64,000 bases of DNA from positions 496,001-560,000 of the forward strand of contig JAMWFC010000056.1 of NCBI GenBank assembly GCA_027475525.1. The letters are read 5' to 3'. The number at the start of each line of letters is the position of its first letter. Position 1 is the first letter of the stretch. This DNA is from Macrolepiota albuminosa (taxonomy: Eukaryota > Basidiomycota > Agaricomycetes > Agaricales > Agaricaceae). Shown here one piece after another: positions 42,920 to 54,878 of this stretch. Made by a program: the position numbers and the translations under genes. The notes under the pieces were generated by a model, which worked only from the letters and a program-made list of their open reading frames with translations, was not told where the DNA came from and did no database searches.

Positions 42920-44545
42920 ATGTCCGCCATGGAATCAAGTCAAGCCGTCGTCGTGTTTCCCTCCGTCTTCACCGCCGTAGCCTTCACACAGACATTGACA
43001 ATGTGGCGCAGTCCGAAACGAATGGACGACCTGAGCGCATTCAACATCTCGGCGTTCGCAGGGGGACAAGACAACCTGGAGATCATCCAAGGCATCCCCA
43101 GCAGCATCACCCCGCACAGCCACACCAAATGGAGGGACTCGTCGTCGCTGCAGCTGCTGTATCCCGCCGGCAGCATCAACCCGGCCCACCGGCCCGTCGG
43201 CGGCGCCCAATTCTACGCGGCGCCCCTCGACCTCTCCCGCGCACACAACGTCTCGCTCGCCTACAGCGCCTTCTTCCCGCCCGACTTTGACTGGGTTCGC
43301 GGCGGGAAGATGCCCGGCCTCTACGGCGGCCACACCGGCTGCTCCGGCGGCAACCCCGCCCTCGACTGCTGGAGCACCCGCCTAATGTGGCGCTCCAACG
43401 GCCGCGGCGAGCTCTACCTGTACGCACCCAAAACGAAACAGCCGCACACGCTATGCACGGACCCGCGCTCCGTGTGCGATGCGGCCTACGGGCTCTCCAT
43501 CGGCCGCGGCGCATTCGCATGGGCACCTGGCCGCTGGACGACTGTACGCCAGACCGTCGCGCTCAATACACCCGGTAAGCCTGATGGCTGCTTCGCCCTC
43601 GACGTCAATGGCGTGCGCGTTATTGATCGCTGTGATATCTTTTATCGCGATGCCCCGCATGGGCCAGGTACTGGCGCAGGAGACGGAGACGGAGGCGGTG
43701 GAGGCGAAGGCACAGGTGGTGGAGACGGAAGCGGTGGTGGAGGTGGAGACGGAGGCGAAGGAGAAGGAGGAGGAGGAGGCCTCGGCGGGCTCTTGGGCCA
43801 ACTGTTGAGCGATCTCTTCAAGCGCGAGACGCGCGGTCCGAGTCCCCCCATTTCGACGTTTACCCTGACTTTACCCGCTTCTGCTGTTGCTTCTGCTGCT
43901 GTAACAGCGACGGCGGTGGCGGTGGATACCCAGGCGGGGCGAGACGGCGACAACGACAACGACAACGACAACGACGTGGCGCATCCGACGCGGATGTACG
44001 ATGTGCAGGCGCAGCAGGCGTGGGCTGTACCGCAAGCGCAAGCGCAGCCCACACCCCCTCCTCTTCCTCCTCTACATTCCGCTTCAGCTTCCAAAGCCTC
44101 TAAAGCCTCAGCCTCAGCCTCCTCAGCCTCCTCTGCTTCCAAAGCCTCCCCAGCCTCAGCATCCTCCCCCTCCAAAGACACCAAAGACGCCTCCGACGCT
44201 GCCGACGAAGACGCCAACGCAACCACAACCACAACACACGACGCAGTCGTCGGGTTCACAGGCCTTTTCTTCAGGTACGCCCGCCCGCCCGCTCTTCCTT
44301 CTCGCGTTCACTTATAAACTCTCTTTCTCTTTCCCTCTCTTTCTCTTTCTCTTTCACTTTCTCACTTTCTCTTTCTCTTTCACTTTCTCATTTTCTCTGT
44401 GTGCTTTGTGTTCTGCGTGTGTTTTGTGTTTTATGTTCTGCCCTTAACCCACAGCTCGTTCTTCGGGGGCCACGGCGCGCGGTACGCCACGCCGACAGAC
44501 CAATACGTCTGGTTCAAGGATTTTTCCATTTCCTACAACTCTTAG
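42920..44545 (+). CDS. Polysaccharide lyase family 14-like protein, one intron
   Basis: Exon 1 runs from the ATG at 42920 (or 42929) to 44274; a 180-nt intron (GTACGC..CACAG) leads to exon 2, 44455-44545. The N-terminus is weakly hydrophobic (VVVFPSVFTAVAF), possibly a signal peptide. The core has FPPDFDWVRGGKMPGLYGGH, CSGGNPALDCWSTRLMWR and GELYLYAPK, then LSIGRG and LNTPGKPDG, and finishes in exon 2 with FFGGHG and DQYVWFKDF. These are PL14/alginate-lyase-like fold landmarks. Enzymes of the family cleave uronate polymers by beta-elimination. A long Gly/Asp/Glu-rich and Ser/Ala/Lys-rich insert of about 190 residues (nt 43660-44240) sits inside the fold, before the last strand. About 530 residues in total. 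Confidence 0.8.
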
Positions 44546-45122
44546 TCTTAGGTCTGAGGCCGACACCGACGCCGACGCCTGAGGGGTTGAGGGGTTGAGG
44601 GGTTGAGAGTTTGAGACCTTAGGTGGGTCGTGTCGCATCGCATCGCATCAGTGAGCATTTGGGTATTTGGTATTGGGTATTGATCAGATAGATAGATAGA
44701 TAGTATATAGCAATGGTGATGGTGATGGTAATAGCAATGAGTGATGGTCATGGTCATGGTGCGCCAGGATAATGGATATGGATATGGATGCGGGTGTGGG
44801 TGGGTGTACAAGAACGAAATCAATGATAACAATGATAACGACGATAGGTATGCGGTGCGGTGCGAATATGATGAGGATTAATATACATAAAGATATATAA
44901 AGTCCGTCCTATGGTACGAAAAGCACGAAAGCACGTCTATAGCCAAAAAAAGGTCGATGCGTTGCTGTTGGGTTAGCTTTTTAGTGTCGGGTCTTGGGTG
45001 TTGGGTGTCGGGTCTTGGGTGTCGAGTGTCGAGCATCAAGCGCCAAGTGTCATTGGTATGGTGTGTGAGCGGGGGTAGTGGGGGTGGAGTATCAACCAAA
45101 ATCTCCCCAACATCAAAAGTCA
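44546..45122. other. Intergenic low-complexity stretch
   Basis: Contains a gaggggtt triplet repeat (44581-44607), a gataga run (about 44687-44702), ggtgat/ggtcat runs and a tandem of about 17 bp containing gggtcttgggtgt (44985-45020). No gene is seen. Confidence 0.6.
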
Positions 45123-47035
45123 TCACGAAACAGCCTTGACACGCACGTCAATAAATAGCTGCACGATCTCAAAGCATATCGCAAGTAATATATGCCCCAC
45201 GAGATCCATGAACGCAGAATGGATCGGCAGAGCGTACATATCCGGATCGCAATCCTTCGCCCAGAGGTAATTCGTTAGCCGTTTCGCCACATACAACGAT
45301 ACGAGTTCCTATCACCAAAAAAAAAACAAAAAAAAAATAAGCACAGTCAAAAGCGAAAGAAAAAAAAGCAAGGGCTTACGGCGCAAAAGAAAAAGAGGAC
45401 GGAAAAGAAGATGAATGTAAATGGGAGGCGGAGCCAGCCGAGAGCGCGGAGAATGGAGAGGAAGAATATGTCTACCGGTAGAGCTATAAGCGCGAGCGTG
45501 ACCATGACGAGACGCGTGCTCGGCTCTGTCTTTCTGCTGCGGGCGTCCGGCGACGCGAGCGACAGCGCGCCGGCGTGCAGCGACGTCGACAAACGGGATA
45601 TCAATATCGACCCGACGCTCCCCGGAAGATCTGTGCGAGTTTTGGAAAATTAAGAATGAAGAATGATAAACGGAGCTTGAGACGTACCGCTGATAACGAC
45701 GGAGAGCAAGACAAAGCCTTCGTACCGGCTCGCAAAAGTGTCCAGGACGATGCCGGCACCGCAGCTTAGGATCATCGCGCCGAGAAGCGGCGGCCACCCC
45801 TGCGAGAGGAGCGGACGTACGTGGGGATTTCGCATCGTCATCACGAGGCAGAGGATGCCGAAGCATATTATGAGGATGCCGAAGATGAAAGGGATGGGCG
45901 TGTGTATGACTCCGATGAGCATGGCGGATACGGCGCTCATCCACAGGAGGGTGACGAGGTCGCCCAGACAGGAAGCAACGGGCGGTGCGATGTTGTCTGT
46001 TTACGACGTGAGATTGGATCATGAACTCGAGGCACGACGTTACCTGGATCACGGCCGTACCGCCGACACAAGACGATGAGCCCGCACATGAAGGAACCGA
46101 GCGCGATGCTCGATAGTGACGCGGCAGTCATGCCCGTAGAGGCGACCATGGCCAGTCTAGAGACGCGGTGAGAATGGGCCTACGTCAAGAGATGGCGTAC
46201 TGGCTTTTCAATGAAGAAAGAGTTGTAATTATCCGTCGGTATGGGTATAGATTGCCGTGTTGCCAGGAGGGAGGCCCCGAGGTGATGCGCAGCGCGCGCT
46301 GTTATGTTGTCGGTGGACGTGCCGTTGATGGAGGATTGGAGAATGGGGGCTGGCGTTGAGCGTGGTAGGATTATCCCCAAGAGATATGCAATCCATGCTG
46401 CTATGAACGAGACGACTGCTGCTTGGACTTGAAGCAGTGTCAAGTTGCCCGTGATCATTGAACGGCGGACAATGGGGTCGTCGAGCTGGCCAATATTAGC
46501 TGCGGTGCATAGACGCGCAGATAGGTTCATTTCAAGGTTGCCTTTTAGGTTGAGGAGGACAGGTATGATCATGAGGAGCTGATGGACCTCTCTCATTGCA
46601 TGCCAATGCTAGAGTGGGAAAGTTGATGATACAGACTAGAGTACAATGAACTGGACATACAGAGACTTCGTCAAGAAACTTTCCAGTCAGTAAAAGCCCT
46701 ACAGTTGTAAACATCAGTGTTGGTGCGCTCTATGTGAGATTAGTGAGTTTGGCGCCGAATAACGTGTTCCGTCTGCGTATCACCTCGGTGACAATGCCTC
46801 GAATCTGGGGCCAAAGGTGACCTGCACAGCCCAAGAGTTCACGAGTGTCAAGACCGCGTCCATACGAGGCCAAAAGAGCCTGACTACTATCGTCGTCGTC
46901 GTCGTCATCATCGTCGCTGTCGTGGATGACAATGCTCGCTGCTGGCGGCTGGGGCGGCGGCTTCTCTTCAATATCGCTAAGACCGATCATCTCAATGTCG
47001 TCAACGAGCAGATGCGAGGATTCAGGACAAGACAT
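45123..47035 (-). CDS. SLC41/MgtE-type divalent cation transporter, seven exons
   Basis: Minus-strand exons: 46784-47035, 46661-46729, about 46201-46608, 46044-46156, 45688-45996, 45380-45630 and 45123-45308. The signature LKGNLEMNLSARLCTAANIG is in exon 3, and DPDNIAPPVASCLGDLVTL is formed across the exon 4/5 junction. The end VSLYVAKRLTNYLWAKDCDP.. PIHSAFMDLVGHILL is in exons 6-7. Family members move Mg2+ or other divalent cations across membranes; about ten hydrophobic segments are visible. The N-terminal cytosolic part has an Asp run of nine. All junctions fit except exon 3/4, where the reading is off by one base with the donor GTACGC, so that boundary is unresolved. About 530 residues. 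Confidence 0.82.
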
Positions 47036-47279
47036 GGTGGTGGTCAACGACGAAAAGATGCTTTCGGCGCGCCCTCAGGGAGTTTATTTACTAATATTTT
47101 CTAGAAATAAATAATAGCGTGTGAAATTGACTTGTGCCCGCTCGAATCAGCGTCGCGCTCGTCCCCAACCACCGTCAGCACACAGGCCTCGTCGTCGTCG
47201 GCTGCGTCCCACAGCGTCCTCATCGTCACGGCAGGCGGTCCTGTGTACCGCCGACGCCGCCACCCACGGTAGCCCCCCA

Positions 47280-49395
47280 ATGTCGTCAAAGCTGCATTCG
47301 TTCCCGCCGGCGCCCCCGTTCCAGTCATCGTTGCTTAGAAAGGCCCCAGACTCGATACCATTGACCAGCGAACTCGAGTTTCTGCACGACGAGCTCAAGG
47401 AACTGCGCAATGCGACGCTCAAACGCTCGAAAAAGGCCGGCGAGGATCTCAAAGCCATTGAGGAGTCGATGCGGCGCATGAAGGAGAAGGAGAAGGGAAA
47501 GGCGAAAGCTATTGACAGGATCAAGAAGGAACACGACTGTACGTGAATTTCTGTGGCGCAAGGGTGGCGCTTATCCTTGCATAGTCACACCGAAACTCGA
47601 GGTCGACGACGCCCAGTTGATTGGTCCTTACCATCCACAAAAGCCTCGCATGTCCTCGCAGTCCATGTCCTCGCTGCCGGCCTCGACGAGGTCGTCAGTC
47701 GACCCCCGCAGATCGTCAGTGCTGAGCCTGCATAAATGCCTGATTTTGACCGTCAATTAGTGCTGCAGAAGACTCCAAGAAGATGAAAACGAAGCGGAAA
47801 CGCGACCCTGAAGAGAGTGGTATTGAACGAGGCAAATCTCCATTTATTCTCGAAATGTACTTGCTAACGCCACACCAGATCTTCAGCGTCCGCGCAAACA
47901 AACGCCACCCGTCGCAATCCACGTCCAGCCTCCACCGCCTGCACCCACAAAAGCCCAGAAATCAGTAGCTTCCTCGTCCCAACCCCCTGTCAAGGTCACT
48001 TGTCTTGCTAAAATATTCCTTGTCCCACTCAACAACAACCCACCAGACCGGCCCCGACTTTTCTCTTCCCCCAACCCACCCCCTTCTCGCCCCACGGCCC
48101 CCGATACCCCCACCGCCAATACCAGGGCCAAGCAAGCCCACCGAGGTCACTGAAGACTTCAGCAAGAGCAAAGTCCCGTCTCAGGTGACAGTCACCACCT
48201 TCTACACGAGCATCGAGCCGTGGATACGCAACATCCGCGAGGAAGACGTCGGTTTCCTCGAACACTCCGCCGATGAGGTCGAGCCGTACGTCCTGCCCAA
48301 GCTCGGCCGGCACTACCTCGACGTGTGGGAGGACCAGGACGCGGGGCGCGTGCCCCCGTCACTGCCCGGCCAGGACAGCGGGGACAACCGCTCGTTTGCT
48401 GCGCCCCTCGCCAAGTGGGACCCGTCCACGCTCGGCGAGGTCGACCTCTGTGCGGAGGACCATGGGCACGGCCCGCTCACGGAGCGCGTCATCAGTGCGT
48501 TGTTGCCCATTGCAGACTCGGGCTGGAAGGGCGTCAAGGCTGCGGAGGATGCGATGGAGGGACGCCCCGGGGGCAGCGGTGCCGCTGCGGCGAGGAAGGA
48601 GAGGCTGAATGTCACGGAGCTGGAGGTCAGGATACGGGATACGATGAGGTATCATGGGCTTTTGGACGGCGTGGTGCGTGTTTCCCTTGGCCGTGTGTAT
48701 AATCTCGATGAACGTTTCTCTCCGCACAGCCCGAGTACGCAGACAAAGTCGACGACCCCATCGCGACTGCTCTGCGGCATGCACAGCGCGAGCTCCGGCG
48801 TGTCGTCGGGATGAACAAAGCGCGGCGGGAGCGCCTCGTTAGCATCGCGCGGGACCGGCTGGGGTACCAAGAGTACCTCGAGCTGCGCGATTCTCTGGAC
48901 AAGAACATTTCGAACCTCTATACCAAGTTGCAGCGGAAAGACACGCCCAAGGTTCTCAAGAAGAAGAAACAGAAGAACGGGGGGGACATGCCTTCGTCTG
49001 TGTCTGCTGCGGGGACGGCCGCGGGCGGTGGGTCGGGGGAGACGAGTGCGAACGGTGCACCGGGAATGCCGGGCCCGTGTCCCGCTGCGCTGGGGTTCCA
49101 TGTAGACGACGAGATGAAGCTCCGGGTGAGCGAGCAGCTGATGCAGCTTGTGGAGACGCGCAGGCAGTGGGTAGATACGGTCGGCGCGGTGTTTGAGGCG
49201 AAGCAGCGGGAGCAACCTGGGCGGATCTGGGGGTTCCCCGAGGAGAGCGTGTTCTTGGGCATCGAGGAGGAGTTGGGCGGGGCGCTCAACCAGCAGATGT
49301 CGAGTGCGGGTGTGGATTCTGCGGGATCACTACGGACTACTGATGAGAAGGGCAAAGGGAAAGCGCGAGGAGACGACTCGATGGATGTAGGATAG
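47280..49395 (+). CDS. NGG1: SAGA histone acetyltransferase adaptor subunit Ada3/Ngg1
   Basis: Exons 47280-47538, 47585-47714, 47761-47831, 47879-47994, 48047-48673 and 48730-49395 join in frame to about 622 residues. Start MSSKLHSFPPAPPFQSSL; an N-terminal helix (ELEFLHDELKELRNATLKRSKK) is followed by a Lys/Arg-rich linker. The conserved C-terminal Ada3 region holds TTFYTSIEPWIRNIREEDVG, PLTERVISALLP, RIRDTMRYHGLLDG, YQEYLELRDSLDKN and TRRQWVDTVGAVFEAKQREQ. Ada3 links Gcn5 and Ada2 in the SAGA/ADA acetyltransferase module in the nucleus. The third intron (47832-47878) fits only as a GC..AG intron. It diverges from the transporter gene across 245 bp and converges with RPA34. Confidence 0.85.
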
Positions 49396-49585
49396 TAAGT
49401 TTTTCCTTTTTTACTTCTTAATTACTTTATTCCTTCATTGTGCAATTGCTCCTCCCTCCCCCTCCCTGTTGCTCTTTGCTATTCTTGTGTGTAACCTCTC
49501 CGTACTACATACAATGTGCTTCGTGGACAAAAACCTCTCGTTGTGTGTCAAAGTCTGCAGACAAGAAGGCGTAACTAACGTTGTA

Positions 49586-50694
49586 TCACGTCTTGACCTT
49601 TTTTGATTTCTTCTCCTCTACGCTATCTCCTTTCCTCTTCTTCCCTTTTGTCTTCTCCTTCACCTCCGTCGCCTGTGCATTCGCGGGTTTCGCCTTTTTC
49701 ACTGTGGGCGGCAGCGAAGGGGCAGCCCGCGACGGGGACACATCAACATCCATCGCATCCGCTCGTGTCTCCGTCTCCTTCCCCTTCTTCTTCTTCTTCT
49801 TATCCATCTCCGGTGATCCTACCTTCGCCCGCCTCGCCTTCGCATGCGTAGCAGACGAAGTCGGTGCACTGCGCACGTCGACGTCCATCCCACCTTCGTC
49901 CTGCGTCCTCGCGTCACTCAGAGACCCATACGGCTTGAACGAGTGTGTGAGGACCTCCTTTGGATAACTCTCGCGCGGCGGTTGGGTGTACGGGTGGATG
50001 GGGACCGACGGGGTGGGTGCGGCTGCTTGGGCGGATACGACGAGGTGCCGCGCGATGGGCCGAGGTGCTAGCAGCAGGGTCGTTAGTTTTAAAAGATCAA
50101 AGTAAATTAAATCATGGAAAGAGCGAGGGGTTTTCTCTTTTTTTTTGGAGGAGACGGTCTTACCGGGGTATAGGTTCCCGTTTTTGCTTTTTCGCGGGAG
50201 GAGACACGAGAGCGATTTGATTTCCTCGCCGCCTACGTCTGCCCCGTCGTCGTCGTCTTCCTCGTCGGCTTTCTCACCCAGAGACCATACGTCGAACGTC
50301 GCGTGTTTCCGAGCAAGCGTGCCAACGCGTACATTCTTCTTAACAGACTTCCGTTCCAGCACGGCGCCCTCCAAATATCTAGGTTTAATCTACACACGAC
50401 ACCCTCGAATAGAGCTCAATTGATCGTTTGAGGGAGTAGGAAACATACGCTTTCTGGGACACGGATCAACCATATCTCGGTGTCCTTGTCATTAGCGACT
50501 GCGTCCCAGTCGAACTCCCCCGCATTTCCCGCGTCGTTCTGCAGGAGAGTGACACCGGGCGGCGGTGTGTAGTCCCAGTGCAGAGCTGGGCCCTCGTTCT
50601 TGCCCTTTCCGTCGGTAGGTACGTCTGCTCTCTTTTTTCCTTTGTCTTTGTGTTGCGTTGGAGGCGGACTTGACTCTCGGTCTGAGGACGACAT
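49586..50694 (-). CDS. RNA polymerase I subunit RPA34-type
   Basis: Exons 50449-50694, 50164-50389 and 49586-50067 give 317 residues with consistent phases. The blocks DTEIWLIRVPES joined to IKPRYLEGAVL match the dimerisation region of RPA34.5 (the A34.5/CAST family), which pairs with A49 on RNA polymerase I. The C-terminal third is Lys-rich (KKKKKKGKETETR, VKEKTKGKKRKGD), as usual for this subunit, and would locate it in the nucleolus. The middle holds an acidic run (EEDDDDGADVGGEE). Its stop is 190 bp from the Ada3 stop on the other strand. Confidence 0.78.
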
Positions 50695-50952
50695 TTTGTA
50701 GAGGTTGTGATTTATTACTGTACGGTGATTGCTTTCAAATTTTGGCCATTACATTACATATGCCCCCGTGACCAAATGATAACAAGATTGATCTGATCAT
50801 TCTACCGAAGAAAAGAAAAGGCTCTCCATATAAAATATCGAAATTACAATGAATCTTTGACAACGAGCAGGAACCAGGAACCAATCTCCTTCCTTCTTTA
50901 TTTCGTCAAACTCGGAATCTCGTAGGCATCCTACGGTTTCCAATACTTCCGT

Positions 50953-52214
50953 TCATGACCCACGGTAACCATGATACCAAGTGGCGCCATAGCCCGGATG
51001 AAAAGCCCGCGACGAGCTGCCATCCCACTCTCCTGGCACCACCGGTGGTATCACAGGGGCACCACTGGGAGCATGCTGTTTCGGAACGTACGGATTTCCG
51101 AAATTCGCAAAACTCCCAGGAGCCTGCCAGTGGGAACTCTGTGCAGAATGTCCAGAGCCGCCGTCGTGAGGGAGGTGCGATCCGTGTGCGGTTCCATTTC
51201 CAGGAGGATGAGGGGAGGGGGATGACCCAGGAGAGTAGTCATCCAATTCATCTGGGATCACGGGACTAGAGGGAGGAGTGAAGTGTTGACGAGTGTAGGG
51301 ACTGGGGAATCCTGGATATGGGTATCGAGGCTGATCAAGGCCTTGGTTTTCATGCGGAAGACTACCTGCATGCGGATGTCTTGAGTATTCAAACCCGTGA
51401 TTGGAATTCAAAGGACGAAAGTGAGATACGTGTGAGGCTGCGTATGGATTTCTTGAGTGCTCAGGAAGATATGCATGACTGTCCGCATGTGACACGCTTG
51501 AGTGTCCAGAACCACGATTGAAATGCCAACCGTGCGCAGCCCCATTGTTGCGATGAGAAGAACGAGAAGGTCCAGGCCTCTGGTCCAGCAAGTGATCTGG
51601 CATCATTGGCGGTATCACAGGACTATCGTTGGGTGTACTCGGTCGACGCGTGTATGGACTCTGTTGATATAGTGCATGTGGATCTCTTGAGCGTTCATGG
51701 CCACCATATGAATTCCAAGCAGGGGAGTAGGATCCATGTGTAGCGCTATTGCCGGGGTGAGAGGTGAAGCCAGGAGGTTGCGGTTGGCTGGGCTGGTTTT
51801 GATTCCACGCATGGAAATACTCATATGGTATCACCGGGACATGGTCTGGATTGGCTGACGGTAGGATGAAGACGGGTGGTTAGGCACGAAGCCTGGAGGC
51901 CCGAGTCCATTCGTTAAATGGGAGGGATCAGCTACCTGATGTGTAGGGGGCGCGGACAAACGCTTGTATGCGGGGTCCCCCCCGTTTCGAGTAGGAGCTT
52001 GAAGATAAGCTGGCGCACCGGGTAGCGGTCTTCCATGAGTTGAATAATAATTGCTTCCGCCCGTGTTTGATGTTACAATTGATAATTGTGGGCGAGGACC
52101 TGGCCCGTGCTGAGATGATATAGGATGATTCGAGGTGACTGGTCTTGAATGAGATCCTGGGAGGGAAGAAAGGCTCGCCAAAACAACACATAACGATGGA
52201 ACAAGCGACCGCAT
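50953..52214 (-). CDS. Secreted Pro/Gly/Ser/His-rich repeat protein, frame change near 51835
   Basis: The N-terminal part (52214 down to 51831) begins with a signal peptide (MRSLVPSLCVVLASLSSLPG). It is Pro/Ser-rich and stops at 51831. A second frame, overlapping at about 51870-51835 and ending at 50953, continues with the same composition. It contains three or four loose repeats of about 70 residues, each with a PVIP core (SPVIPPMMPDH, SPVIPDELDDY, APVIPPVVPGE) and a YSRHPH-like stretch. The two parts probably belong together through an intron or a one-base error that I could not fix. No known domain; perhaps a wall or adhesion protein. Confidence 0.5.
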
Positions 52215-53521
52215 GAATACAACACTCTACTCTGTAAACACAGAACGTTGCACAAGAAGGTAAACCTGTCGGACACAAACTACGATTGTACGACCGAGCT
52301 TACCTTGGTGATTACAATCGAGGTGAGAGTTCCTAAAACTTATTCGTCAAGAATCGACCTAAGCACATCGAACATATGTTAACAAGATAAGACTGTATAC
52401 AATTTACTCCATTGCTCTTACCTGCGAATTCTTGAAGGGCGTATCAAACGTGCGGTCTCTTCATCAAGTCAAAGGCCTTCTTATAAGAATTCGCGTACTA
52501 GACGAAGTGGCAATCATCTCCCGATCATCGCCGCGTTTCATAGGTGACTGTTATTCATGATGTTTCTGCATTTCCATCTGATGCGATGCTCTCGACAGGC
52601 TCTGGATCAAGACGTTAAATGGAGGCTCCTTCCCGTCGACGTGTTTATGATCGGTAGTCATCAGCAAGGGTGATTTCGTTCATCACTTGGAGTTCCATGT
52701 AGCCCATGTGATTGAGTAATGCTTCAATCCAGAGAGTACAGAAATGCGGGTATCATGGCCCCGGAGAGCTTTCTACTCGGTCTGCGCATAAATTGCGAAG
52801 CTGAAGGTTATCAACTAACAAAACCTGCAGAAGCTAAAGAATCTTCAGAGAAATGTATAACGGTAGAACCAGTTGCATTCGTGTGTTTCAGGTTCTGTGA
52901 GTCTCGTAACCTGAACGACAGAGTGATCGACGAGATTGTGTTTTGTGTATGCCGAGGGATAAAGCTAAAGCTTAAAGCTTAAAGTTAGGCTTGAATGGAT
53001 ACTTTCATCTTGCCGCCTCTTACCAGTGATATTTAGTAACTGAGTAGGCGGGTTTAGAACGCCACAGATTAAAACAAGTAACTTCCTTTGCCACAACAGA
53101 GACCTTCAAGGCTAAAATGCAGAACAAATGAATGATGAAACGAGAGTCACGATAGGACACGAATTGGCCGGAACAGAACGGTGTTGAAAATCTACAGGTT
53201 GACGGGCGGAATGTTCATAGTTTCTCAGAGCTGCACAGTGACCAAAGGAGGCCAGTTATCAAATCGCAATACAGGCTTCGCACCATCGTCGGTTAGTCAA
53301 GTGACTTGAACAATATCTAGGAACATCCAATGAAAGAGAAAAGAAGAGGAATGCTCATTCCACGTTCTTGTGATGGTAGTCAGGTCATGCATGAGGCCTT
53401 GAGGTTTGGCCGTGGGGCACGTGGTCGGCGAGCTTTAATAACGCATGGTTCCACCATAACGTCCATTTCCCGTACCTTTTCGACCTCAACGAACACTTCT
53501 GAGCATTGGACTGCAGCGAGC
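52215..53521. other. Intergenic stretch, no gene recognised
   Basis: Short frames only. It would contain the promoters of the secreted protein (-) and of the RING gene (+). Confidence 0.4.
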
Positions 53522-54600
53522 ATGCTGATAAATTGCGCTATATGTTTCCAGGACTTGACTCTTGACGCGTTTCGGTTCTTGATGGGTTGTGGTGAGCATC
53601 ACGATTGCATAAAGCTTCTCATGACGCTTGCACAGTCTAACTTGGGCGGCGTAAAGGTCATGGCTTTTGTACCGAATGCGTCAACACAATGAACACTACG
53701 ACAAAAGAATGCGCCCTCTGTCGTTATCCGATATCACCCTTCGCGCAGCCGCGGCAAATCTACATATCTTTCGCGGAACCTTCACCATCAGAGCCATCCG
53801 ATGCCATCGATTGCCTGAAGAAGATAGATTACGACTCTCCCTCCACAAGCCTTCAAAGAGCTGCGAGGAAAGTGAAAATCGAGGCCCCTACGGCGGACAA
53901 AACTACTCTGGTAAGCTGACTATCTCCAGCGCACATTTACGGGGAATATAATGCCATTCTAGAGAGCTATATTGCATTACGTGGCTAGACTTGAAACAGT
54001 CCTAACCCCTGTCAAAGAGGAACTCGAATGCGAGAGGGCTGAAAAGGCTGCTATCAAAGAAGAATTGGACACATTGAAACATTCGCGAAGAGGGTCAGAC
54101 GAACTGCAGGCGAGGTGTAAGCAAATGGAGAGTATACTCAAAGAGACGATGGATGCTCAAAACTCTCTGCAACGATCGAGAGACAAAGCGAAGAGACACT
54201 TGCAGCGTAGTGTGGATGAAGTCGCTAGGCTGAACAAATTACACGAGAAGTTCGATTATGCTCTTAGGAAACAGAAAGAAGAGGTGGCAAAATTAGAGGT
54301 TGCTCTCAAGGAGGCTAACAACGATGTGGGAACTTCATCCATATCTTTTCTTTGGATGGAAACTGACCTTCCTTCCTAGAAACACGTTCTAAAGAAGAAG
54401 CTCCACATTCTCACTAAACAATACATGCAACCTGCCAGGCAAGACTCACACCCAGATGACTCACTGCAAATTTTGGAGCCGGAAGAAGGGGTACGATTTA
54501 TGCTTTGCTATGGTAGACATTAATCATTATTTACACAAAGGAGAGAGCCAGACTGCCTATTGTCAAGAAATTAATTGTTCGGAAGACGACGAGCAACTGA
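53522..54600 (+). CDS. RING finger and coiled-coil protein, five exons
   Basis: Exons 53522-53591, 53657-53910, 53963-54325, 54380-54490 and 54541-54600 sum to 858 nt (285 residues) with matching phases. Removing the first intron brings together CAICFQDL.. MGCGHGFCTECV.. CALCRYPI, a complete C3HC4 RING at residues 5-50. Residues 135-260 form a long coiled coil (EELECERAEKAAIKEELDTL, then EKFDYALRKQKEEVAKLE). The tail is basic (PIVKKLIVRKTTSN). RING plus coiled coil suggests a ubiquitin ligase that dimerises; its substrate is unknown. The start ATG at 53522 is the nearest one before the RING; the same frame is open further upstream. The acceptor of the first intron is AAG. Confidence 0.75.
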
Positions 54601-54878
54601 GTTCGAGGGGTTTCTAGGGGCGAATGTCCAATCCCTAGTACACTTCCATCGAACCCGACATCACCTTCACCCGCACGTCGTCTTCCCTAGGTCTCCAGGA
54701 GACACCTGTATATTATCCGCGCAAGTACGGGCATGATACCTAAAGGACTATATATATGTATAAAGTGGTGCTGCTGTATTATTAGAATGTAATTATTAGT
54801 TTGTTCTTTCCGTCAAGATTGATCCAGCTCTACATACCTGAAGCACGCAGTACAAAATACAACAAAGAATCAATTTCT
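54601..54878. other. Short convergent intergenic region
   Basis: No feature recognised besides AT-rich runs likely to hold polyadenylation sites of the two convergent genes. Confidence 0.4.

Noticed and set aside
43642..44259. 205-codon minus frame opposite the lyase insert
   Set aside because: Shadow of the Gly/Asp and 'G/C-rich' repeats of the lyase gene; no domain, and the plus strand has clear family motifs there.
45312..46052. 246-codon minus frame across the transporter gene
   Set aside because: It reads through introns in another frame; the spliced SLC41 model explains the region.
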